A DNA stretch of 42,475 nucleotides from Candidatus Yanofskyibacteriota bacterium (lineage in GTDB: Bacteria > Patescibacteriota > Minisyncoccia > 2-02-FULL-40-12 > GWA2-44-9). Location: positions 1 through 42,475 of the forward strand of contig JACOZW010000025.1 in assembly GCA_016181145.1 (NCBI GenBank). Direction: 5' to 3'. Shown here one piece after another: positions 1-6,834 of the stretch. Within the stretch, counting starts at the first letter, position 1, and each line of letters opens with the position of its first letter. A program made the position numbers and the translations under genes. The notes beneath the pieces are model-generated. The model searched no databases, had not been told where the DNA came from, and saw only the letters and a program-made list of their open reading frames with translations.

Positions 1-507
1 ATAAAAACCGACAAGATTATCCAGACCCCTAGCGAACTCGATAACATAATCAACCCATCTTTTCTTTTCACCCATTTCTGCCCGAATTGTGTTTATTAGT
101 CTTTTATCCGCCAAAGCTTCTCCGCAAAAATCTCCCTGCCATGTATTTCTAAAGAAAACATTATTCTGAAAACAATCTATATGTCCCAAAACATGGTAAA
201 AAATCATCGTATTCATCCAGTCCGGATTGTTGTCGTTATAGTAGGATATTGCGGGCCTAGTATTGATAACGGTTTCATAAGGATTATGGGGATAAGCGTC
301 ATAAATCCATTTATTCTGGATAACCTCAATATCGTCAACCCAGTAGTCGTAAAGAGTGGGTATCATTACTTTCGGACTGAGCTCTAATAAATCTCGGTTA
401 GTAACAATATACTCCAAAGTTTCACCATCGATATTTAACCCGAAAGCTCTTGCTCTTGCCCTACATCTCTCCATTATTGCTTTGGTTCCCTGGCTTATAA
501 GCTCCAT
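1..507 (-). CDS. spoVR: SpoVR family protein, N-terminal part (cut by window edge)
   Basis: The frame stays open from an ATG at 507 to the window edge (169 codons), so the C-terminal part is missing. An AAGAAGGG Shine-Dalgarno lies just upstream of the ATG. The translation holds a SpoVR-like stretch, HVLGHIDCFQNN, followed by VFFRNTW, and is rich in Trp, Tyr and Asn as in this family. SpoVR/YcgB proteins are encoded with the PrkA/YeaG kinase and YeaH (DUF444) in many bacteria, and exactly those two genes lie upstream here. The molecular function of SpoVR is not known; sporulation is not implied. A hairpin terminator separates it from yeaH, so it probably has its own promoter; a TATAAT at 557-562 is a candidate -10. 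Family assignment is fairly sure because motif and context agree. Confidence 0.8.
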   Translation of the reverse strand, partial: MELISQGTKAIMERCRARARAFGLNIDGETLEYIVTNRDLLELSPKVMIPTLYDYWVDDIEVIQNKWIYDAYPHNPYETVINTRPAISYYNDNNPDWMNTMIFYHVLGHIDCFQNNVFFRNTWQGDFCGEALADKRLINTIRAEMGEKKRWVDYVIEFARGLDNLVGFY

Positions 508-602
508 TTTTACCCTTCTTGGTTTTATTTTTAAAGTTCTCGTACTAATCTACAAAATTATAGATAAAATACAACCCTACATACCCAAACTGTCTAATTA
601 AA

Positions 603-627
603 AAACGGACGATAATATCGTCCGTTT
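603..627 (-). terminator. Rho-independent terminator after yeaH
   Basis: An 11-bp perfect stem (603-613 with 617-627, loop of 3) is followed on the minus strand by a run of T. It starts 9 nt after the yeaH stop and would end the prkA-yeaH transcript before spoVR. Confidence 0.8.
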
Positions 628-635
628 ATCCTTCG

Positions 636-1793
636 CTAATCTTGAGCTAACAGCTTTTTTATAGCTTCTTCGTTCTGCTCGTCGCTGACATTTCGATTCG
701 GCATAGTAAACATTCGAAAAATATGTTTTCTATCAGAAAAACCACCAATTTCTATATATTCCTCGAAGCTGGTTTCTCGGTCGCTTCCCTTAAATAGGGT
801 AACGCCCATCCGGTTAGTGTAAGTTAATATCTCCTCAATCTCAGGAATTGCAATCTCACCATCATCTGCATCATCTCCATCAGTGCCCTGAAAGACATAG
901 ATATTAAAGTTTTTAGCAAGCCCCTCGCCATCGACTATCTCATTTATTTTTTTGTAAGCTGCAGGAATAAAAGTGCCACCACCAGACCTTGCGCTAAAAT
1001 AGACTCTAGCTGTTACTTCCCTCGCCTCGGTATCATGGAGAATAAATCTTGGCGTAACTAGCTTCTCATACTGGAACAAAATAGTAGCATAGAGCATAAG
1101 GTGCTGGTTTAATATAGCCTGGGTCGGATCTCCCGACATAGAGCCAGAATAATCTCTCACAAAGAATATCATCGCCGGAGATTTCCATACTTTTTCCATA
1201 GCAAGGATCCGATAAATCTTATCCTGAGGACCAACAACAAATTTAGAGGTATCAACTTTTTTAATATCAAGACGACCAAGAGCTATATTACTCTTTACGA
1301 TCCTCTTCAGCGTTGCCTTTTTATCCAAGAGCTGGCCTGAACCGCGATGCCTATCAGTTAAATCATAGACATATTCATTTGTAGGCACCTTTTTGCTTTT
1401 ATCTTTTAGGTTTGGGAGCTGAAACTTTTCAGAAAGTTCTTTGCCCAATTGATAAGCTTCGGCTTCAGCTCCATGCTCACCCTCACCATCGCCAGCCTGA
1501 CCGCTATCATCTTCGTCATCACCATCACCATCACCATCGCCCTCACCTCCCGAAAGGGGTATCTCGGCTATTATATCTCCTACCTCGCCCTTGCCATGTC
1601 CGGCTAAATCTTCGCCATGTTCACCAGTCGGCTCAAAATCTCCATGGATCAACTTTTCTTCCTCAACATAAGGAACTGAGATGACTTTTTTAGGACCCGC
1701 CAGTATCCTTCTTATTTTTATCTTCCTAGGAAACCCGTCTTTTTCCCTTTGCTCATCTCTCTTTAGTAATTCGTCAAATGATTCAATAGACAT
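636..1793 (-). CDS. yeaH: YeaH/YhbH family protein (DUF444), VWA-like
   Basis: A 385-aa member of the DUF444 family, the usual partner of the PrkA/YeaG kinase. The C-terminal half has a von Willebrand A-like fold with the MIDAS-type motif DYSGSMSG (about residues 215-222). The N-terminal half carries a low-complexity acidic Gly-Asp-Glu tract (about residues 80-112), encoded by near-repetitive GAT/GGT codons. The start ATG has a GGGGAG Shine-Dalgarno. It lies 20 nt after prkA, so the two are almost certainly one operon. In E. coli yeaG and yeaH are co-transcribed in starvation; that role is known there and only inferred here. The acidic linker is longer and more repetitive than I would expect. 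Confidence 0.9.
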   Translation of the reverse strand: MSIESFDELLKRDEQREKDGFPRKIKIRRILAGPKKVISVPYVEEEKLIHGDFEPTGEHGEDLAGHGKGEVGDIIAEIPLSGGEGDGDGDGDDEDDSGQAGDGEGEHGAEAEAYQLGKELSEKFQLPNLKDKSKKVPTNEYVYDLTDRHRGSGQLLDKKATLKRIVKSNIALGRLDIKKVDTSKFVVGPQDKIYRILAMEKVWKSPAMIFFVRDYSGSMSGDPTQAILNQHLMLYATILFQYEKLVTPRFILHDTEAREVTARVYFSARSGGGTFIPAAYKKINEIVDGEGLAKNFNIYVFQGTDGDDADDGEIAIPEIEEILTYTNRMGVTLFKGSDRETSFEEYIEIGGFSDRKHIFRMFTMPNRNVSDEQNEEAIKKLLAQD

Positions 1794-1813
1794 TAGAATA
1801 CTCCCCTATTGTG

Positions 1814-3862
1814 TTAACCTTCATCTTCTTTCTCACAGAAGTATTCAATTGTTTTCTGAGCACAGGTCAAACAATAACCCATCTTCAACATAGTATCGAG
1901 CATCCGGTTATAGATTTTGAGATTTTCGTCGTTAGTTCTATTGGCTAATGCGCCGACCAAACTTCCTGCTCCGGCAACATCTGATTCTAACCTTACATCG
2001 GTTACTGCCTTAATCAGCTCTTGATTATCCATAAAGTCATAATTTGGATCCACCGACACTCGCTGACCATAGATTTTACGAATAGTATTGCGGAACGACT
2101 CTTGTCTCTCATTATTAGAAAGACCCAGCCGATTCTCAACGCCATTAATATAATTTGCATCTATTTTCATCGACTTAATCTCGCCAGTTTGGGGATCTTT
2201 ATATTTCCATAGCTTATCAGGACCCAAATTTTCTGCGTCCATCCCAATAATCATATTGATATAGGCCATAACATCCTTGCGAACAGCCCGCGGATCATCC
2301 CGATAAGCATTAAAGATAGAAGTTCTCACCTGCTCCCGATAAAGTCTTCTGGCTATTTTTATATCCTTCATATATTTATCACGATCTCCGGCTTCTGCAA
2401 CATAATCTAGAATTACCCGCTCAAAGGCCTTAAAGATATCCTTGGCAAACATGCACCTACCCTCATTGCTCTCGGGCATAGCCTCTAGAATTTGCAGGAT
2501 TCTACCTTCATTACGATGACCTAGGCCTTTTTGTCCCCATCTCTTAGTAACATCAGGGTTGGCGTTTCTTGTCTCTTTATCTTCTATGAGGGTTTTGACA
2601 CCCTTTTCACCAGCCGTCTCTCCAGCCTCAAGCTTCATCATCTCGATAGGCGTTAGCTTCTCTGAGTGTGGAAGCCGAGTCAAGACTACGCCGACAGAAA
2701 CAGAAAAATTCAAATTAGGATCTTCGTGCATTTCTTCGCCTAATATTGTAGTCCTTTTCTGACTACCCAAAGAATAACTAGTTAGTGTTCTCTGAAGATT
2801 GTAATCCGTATTATGACTGACATAGCAAATCCGGCATCTATCCTTAATGGGACCTTCACTTCCTTCAGCCACAAATTCGTTATAGGCATCGCTATTACTA
2901 GTAGCAATAATCAAAGTATCAATAGGCCAAATATAACCGTCTAATTCTATATTCCGATTCTGAATAACCTGTAAATAAATCTGGACTAGGTCCTTTTTGT
3001 TTCTGAAAAGTTCGTCAGAGAAATGGATACCGGAACCCGCTACCCTAGCTAAAGCACCTCGACGCAAATCAAATTTATTGGGATCGCCAAGGCGCAGTAA
3101 TAGGAGATTCTGTAAAGATTCTTCTCCCAAAAGATCGACAGAAGAAGAAGTTATCTTATCCCTTGCCGAATACTTTCCTGTAGTAGTTCCCAAACTCTCT
3201 CTCATGGGTACCGGAATCACCTGAACAAACTCAAGCGCTCTTTGAATATCACCGCCAAAATGAGAGACCAGCTCATACCACAGATATTCCGTAGAAGCAC
3301 CCAGGGGGCGCCTATTAGCGTATAGGGTCTCGGCTACATTATCCCTAAAGCCTCTCTCGGTAAGAAATTTTTTATTCTCGTCCGGACTCTCAAAAAGATT
3401 CATTGCCAGCATCATTGGATCTTCAAAGGTTAGAGAATGCATCTCTGCAACCTTTTCATCATAGCCAAGTGCCTTATCTAAACCAACAAACTTGAAAGTA
3501 TATTTACGGTTATCCGGTCTAGTTAGAAACTGGCGATACTTAGCACAGATATAATCCACGAAAAAGGTTTTTCCATTGCCGGGATCTCCAACAAGGACAA
3601 ATGCCATTTCCTTAGCTGATCCTCTTTCAGAAGCGTTCTTAACAAAATGGACAAATTCATTTATTTCATCGTACCAGCCAATAATATGGCGTGGACCCTG
3701 GCGGAAAAATTCGAAATCATAGATAGTTCTCCCAGCACGAGTCTTTTTATCAACCCTCTTTTCCAAAATCATCCTAGATACGCTTTGAGCAGCAGTCTCA
3801 AATCTTACTTGTCCATCCAAAACCATTTGGATATGAGAAAACAGTGTACCTTGCTCAGACAT
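1814..3862 (-). CDS. prkA: PrkA/YeaG-type serine protein kinase (AAA+ N-domain)
   Basis: A 682-aa PrkA homologue. The N-terminal AAA domain has the Walker A GDPGNGKT (about residues 92-99), and the C-terminal part has the PrkA kinase-like domain. In E. coli YeaG is a cytosolic Ser/Thr kinase of the stress response. I place the start at the ATG at 3862 (MSEQGT...), because AGGA sits 6 nt upstream; an in-frame TTG at 3880 would overlap the promoter region. A good promoter (TTGACT, 17 nt, TACTCT) lies at 3896-3924. It heads a kinase-yeaH-spoVR cluster, the classic neighbourhood. Length is normal for the family (about 640-690 aa). Confident in family; phosphorylation targets unknown. Confidence 0.92.
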   Translation of the reverse strand: MSEQGTLFSHIQMVLDGQVRFETAAQSVSRMILEKRVDKKTRAGRTIYDFEFFRQGPRHIIGWYDEINEFVHFVKNASERGSAKEMAFVLVGDPGNGKTFFVDYICAKYRQFLTRPDNRKYTFKFVGLDKALGYDEKVAEMHSLTFEDPMMLAMNLFESPDENKKFLTERGFRDNVAETLYANRRPLGASTEYLWYELVSHFGGDIQRALEFVQVIPVPMRESLGTTTGKYSARDKITSSSVDLLGEESLQNLLLLRLGDPNKFDLRRGALARVAGSGIHFSDELFRNKKDLVQIYLQVIQNRNIELDGYIWPIDTLIIATSNSDAYNEFVAEGSEGPIKDRCRICYVSHNTDYNLQRTLTSYSLGSQKRTTILGEEMHEDPNLNFSVSVGVVLTRLPHSEKLTPIEMMKLEAGETAGEKGVKTLIEDKETRNANPDVTKRWGQKGLGHRNEGRILQILEAMPESNEGRCMFAKDIFKAFERVILDYVAEAGDRDKYMKDIKIARRLYREQVRTSIFNAYRDDPRAVRKDVMAYINMIIGMDAENLGPDKLWKYKDPQTGEIKSMKIDANYINGVENRLGLSNNERQESFRNTIRKIYGQRVSVDPNYDFMDNQELIKAVTDVRLESDVAGAGSLVGALANRTNDENLKIYNRMLDTMLKMGYCLTCAQKTIEYFCEKEDEG

Positions 3863-3895
3863 TTTCATTCCTATTTTCAAGGATCAATTGTAAAA

Positions 3896-3924
3896 AGAGT
3901 AGTTTAAAAAAAATGCAAAGTCAA
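3896..3924 (-). promoter_or_regulatory. Predicted sigma70-type promoter of prkA
   Basis: TTGACT (3919-3924), 17-nt spacer, TACTCT (3896-3901), read on the minus strand; the prkA ATG follows about 30 nt downstream with its AGGA ribosome site between. Confidence 0.6.
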
Positions 3925-3947
3925 CTACCCTAAAAGATGTTTCTACC

Positions 3948-4898
3948 CTAAGCAACTAGGCTATATAGAGAATCCTCCAGATCAATTCTACCCATCTTAA
4001 AACCTGTATCTATAGAGAGAAGACGGCCGTATATCTTAGCCGCCTCTTCCGAATTAAAAGGATTGTTAATAGACTTTTTAACCGCGAAGGGATGGATCTT
4101 TGTCTTTCTGCTTATCTCGCCCTCAGAATAACCCTGCTTATGCAGATCTTTAACGGCCAGCATATTCCTAAATTGGTAGACTATCATGGTCAAAATATAG
4201 TATGGGTCCTGACCGGTCTTGATTTCTTGATAAAGCAGTTTCAGGGCATTACTCTTATTTTTTTGAGCAATCGCGTCGATTAAATTAAAAATATTCATAT
4301 CAATGTTTTTATTCACTAAAGTATCGACATCAATACCGGTTATTTTTTCATGATCCTTATATCTCGCAAGCTTCTCTATCTCGTTACTAAGCCTCCAGGT
4401 ATCGTTGCCGGCAATACCGACAAGCCTGCGGATGGCCGTAGAATCCGTGACGCAGCTCCGAGATCTGAACTCCTGCTGAATCCACTTCTCAAGCTCCTCA
4501 CCCTGCAATAAGTCTATGTTTTTTACCAAACTGCTCTTGCTTGAAAGGAGCCCGAACAATTCCTGGAGTTTACCGGCAAGTTCTTTGCCCGAACCATCTT
4601 CTGCTACTAATAGAGTAACGTTCTTGGCTGTAGTAAGATCATAATTATTGATATATCTCAGAATAGTCTCCGCTTGCGATTTCTTTGAAAAAACATTTTT
4701 TAACGCTATCAATTTGTGCTCACCGAAAAAAGATAAGCTCCTTATAGCATCCACCAATAAATCAAGAGGGGCGCCACCTGAAACATCAAAATCAATAAAA
4801 TTTAATCCGCTTGGATATTTAGATTTATGGCTCTGAATAACCTCATCTCTCGCCTGTTTCAGGCGGTAAGAATCTGGACCGTATAGAAAAATCAGCAT
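3948..4898 (-). CDS. holA: DNA polymerase III delta subunit (clamp loader)
   Basis: A 316-aa HolA homologue. The N-terminus MLIFLYGPDSYRLKQ and the following segments (FIDFDVSG, SLSFFGEHKLIALKNVF) are typical of the delta subunit, which opens the beta sliding clamp within the clamp-loader complex. Domain III helices (FNLIDAIAQKNKSNALKLL, ILTMIVYQFRNML) are also recognisable. Delta has an AAA+ fold without a working Walker A, and none is seen here. There is no Shine-Dalgarno before the ATG. It follows the DUF3048 gene on the same strand by 28 nt, across a stem-loop that overlaps the upstream stop. Length is close to the family norm (about 330-340 aa). Confidence 0.92.
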   Translation of the reverse strand: MLIFLYGPDSYRLKQARDEVIQSHKSKYPSGLNFIDFDVSGGAPLDLLVDAIRSLSFFGEHKLIALKNVFSKKSQAETILRYINNYDLTTAKNVTLLVAEDGSGKELAGKLQELFGLLSSKSSLVKNIDLLQGEELEKWIQQEFRSRSCVTDSTAIRRLVGIAGNDTWRLSNEIEKLARYKDHEKITGIDVDTLVNKNIDMNIFNLIDAIAQKNKSNALKLLYQEIKTGQDPYYILTMIVYQFRNMLAVKDLHKQGYSEGEISRKTKIHPFAVKKSINNPFNSEEAAKIYGRLLSIDTGFKMGRIDLEDSLYSLVA

Positions 4899-4913
4899 AT
4901 AATTTAAAATTCA

Positions 4914-4934
4914 CAAACCAGCAATGCTAGTTTG
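4914..4934 (-). terminator. Hairpin overlapping the DUF3048 gene stop
   Basis: A 9-bp stem with one G-T wobble (4914-4922 with 4926-4934) contains the TAG stop of the upstream gene and is followed on the minus strand by an AT-rich run without a long T tract. It could be a weak terminator or a 3' end stabiliser before holA. Confidence 0.4.
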
Positions 4935-5958
4935 TTATTATTTCTACCCAAATTTTGCCAGGCGCAAGCTCCATCTCCTGACCATCGGAATTATAAAAAT
5001 ATAGTTTACTGCCAAGCGGGTCAGCATCTTTTTTCCACCGCCCCAGTATTTTGATGCCGTTTTGATATACCTCTAAATCGCCCTCGCCAACCGTGATAAT
5101 GTTGACATAGTCTTTGCTTATGTAATTAGATGATGTTTTTAGTACCGCTACCACTCCAACAGAAACCTGCTCATTCGTATTTCTGTCAATTTCAGGCTCA
5201 CCGCCCCTAGATCTTTTATAGGAATTTTTGACCTGATCATATTTCCACGCAACATTAAACGGCTGAGGGTAGTCAATAGTGATTGAGTCGGATAAATTAC
5301 TGATATTCTTAGCTGGTTTTTTATCGGCATGAATATATCCCTTAAATAAGTTATCGGCACCATATTCTAATTCCTCGGCTCCCTTCCATAGCTTCTCAAA
5401 ACTAGCAAAACCGTTGTGCGGCTGCCTAACTCCCGCTTTACGATAAAAATATTTGGTCTCATATACCATCGCGTCTATATTATCCATAACGCGAGCGTTA
5501 AGCTTTTTAAGGGCCTCTCTCTCCCCTCCCCAGTGAGCGTAAATAGCGCCCAGCCCAGCGGCCAGCGGAATAAAATCTTCGCGGGCCGATCTTATTGAGC
5601 CGATTTCTATGGGTGACTCGCATTGGTAAACCGCCATCATCCTTGTTACTCCGTTAGGAGTGACCGGCATTTCAAAAACAATATCCGCCTGCCCGATACC
5701 GGAAATAGGACGGGTGATGGGGTCGGATGCAAGCATCACGGCCAGTAGTCGACGATCAGCTCTTTCGCAAGGGAGACCGGTGACAAGACTTTTCTGAGAC
5801 TCGCCCGTGATAATTTTAGTCCCGTCTTCGTTATTTATAATAATATCATTCTGCCACCAGACAAAGAAAGAAATTACAAAAACAAATGCCAAAGACATAG
5901 CTCCTATTACTACTTTGTTTATATCCAAATTCAAGTTAAATTTTAGTTTGGTAATCAT
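4927..5958 (-). CDS. DUF3048 (YerB-like) membrane-anchored protein
   Basis: 343 aa with one N-terminal membrane segment (about residues 16-34, VVIGAMSLAFVFVISFF), then a DUF3048 domain. Recognisable stretches are GLPCERADRRLLAVMLASD, the conserved IGSIRSAR and a following AIYAHWGG. The bulk should lie outside the membrane. B. subtilis YerB belongs to this family, and the function is not established. There is no lipobox cysteine: anchoring looks like a plain helix rather than a lipoprotein. The ATG overlaps the mutM stop (ATGA), indicating translational coupling. DUF3048 proteins are common in Parcubacteria. Family sure, role unknown. Confidence 0.88.
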   Translation of the reverse strand: MITKLKFNLNLDINKVVIGAMSLAFVFVISFFVWWQNDIIINNEDGTKIITGESQKSLVTGLPCERADRRLLAVMLASDPITRPISGIGQADIVFEMPVTPNGVTRMMAVYQCESPIEIGSIRSAREDFIPLAAGLGAIYAHWGGEREALKKLNARVMDNIDAMVYETKYFYRKAGVRQPHNGFASFEKLWKGAEELEYGADNLFKGYIHADKKPAKNISNLSDSITIDYPQPFNVAWKYDQVKNSYKRSRGGEPEIDRNTNEQVSVGVVAVLKTSSNYISKDYVNIITVGEGDLEVYQNGIKILGRWKKDADPLGSKLYFYNSDGQEMELAPGKIWVEIITN

Positions 5959-6833
5959 GCTATTCTTTGATGTTTCGGACAGAAATGGGCTGATCGCTGT
6001 CCGATTTTAATCCTGGTTATAACTCCGCCATCTTTCCTGGCGCATTTTTTTCCGGTTTGTTGATAGGCTTTCTGAATGTTTTGATATCCACCCTTCTCAC
6101 CCGAAGGCAACCTATAGTCATCCATGCTGTCGCCCTTATATCTGATTGCCAGTCTCAATATTTTTCGGGTTGATTTAAAAATCCTATTTATATCATCTTT
6201 GCTTAATTTGTCAATCTGACTGAGCGGGTGGACGCCCGCATCCCACAATATTTCATCAGCATAAATATTGCCAATTCCAACTATAAAAGTCGGGTCCATT
6301 AGTACCGGCTTTATTTTGCCCTTTTTAGCTCGAAATAGCCTGCCGAAACTCTCAGCATTCAGCTCTAATGGTTCGGGCCCCAGGTCCCTAATTTCTTTAA
6401 GACCCGAGACATCTTTATCTCTGACTAAAATTATCCGGCTAAAACGCCTCACATCAGACATAGCCAGTTGATAGCTGTTATTAAATATCCAGATATAACG
6501 GATGTATTGATTCTGCCGGTCCTCTTTGAGCGGGCCGGAAAATTTGCTTACCCATTGGCCGTTTTTTTGCTCCCATTTGCCATACATCAAATGGCCGGAT
6601 ATTTTTTGGTGAATAAACATTGTCTTATCTCCATCAATATCAATGACAATAAACTTTGCCCTGCGGACAACACTTAAAACTTTTTTGCCCTGAATTTCTT
6701 TTTTGAATTTAGTCACACCGCCAGCCTGATGTACCGGCTTTTCTTTGTCCGACCAAAAATCGATTATCTTTAGGCCGATAATTTTTTTTCTTAATTCACG
6801 AACGATCGTTTCTACTTCAGGAAGTTCAGGAAT
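5955..6833 (-). CDS. mutM: Formamidopyrimidine-DNA glycosylase, probable ATT start
   Basis: A 292-aa Fpg/MutM, which removes oxidised purines such as 8-oxoguanine and cuts the strand. The catalytic N-terminal proline must follow the initiator residue directly. The sequence reads ATT-CCT-GAA-CTT-CCT (I/M-PELPEVETI), so the true start is most simply the ATT at 6831-6833. It lies one nucleotide past the polA TGA, with GGAG about 10 nt upstream. The ATG at 6854 would add MTWSQPD and bury the proline. The lysine and helix-two-turn-helix regions are present (DPTFIVGIGNIYADEILW). The C-terminal zinc finger is altered: the first pair reads CARK and the second CPKH, so two of four Cys are replaced (one by His). 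The finger arginine is kept (GQRSAHF). Function is very likely; metal binding is doubtful. Confidence 0.88.
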   Translation of the reverse strand: MPELPEVETIVRELRKKIIGLKIIDFWSDKEKPVHQAGGVTKFKKEIQGKKVLSVVRRAKFIVIDIDGDKTMFIHQKISGHLMYGKWEQKNGQWVSKFSGPLKEDRQNQYIRYIWIFNNSYQLAMSDVRRFSRIILVRDKDVSGLKEIRDLGPEPLELNAESFGRLFRAKKGKIKPVLMDPTFIVGIGNIYADEILWDAGVHPLSQIDKLSKDDINRIFKSTRKILRLAIRYKGDSMDDYRLPSGEKGGYQNIQKAYQQTGKKCARKDGGVITRIKIGQRSAHFCPKHQRIA

Positions 6834-6834
6834 A

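Noticed and set aside
181-601. Two overlapping plus-strand reading frames
   Set aside because: They lie opposite the partial spoVR gene, which has motif, ribosome site and context; the plus-strand translations show no family.
1412-1684. Plus-strand frame with a poly-His run
   Set aside because: It is the antisense shadow of the acidic GAT/GGT repeat in yeaH.
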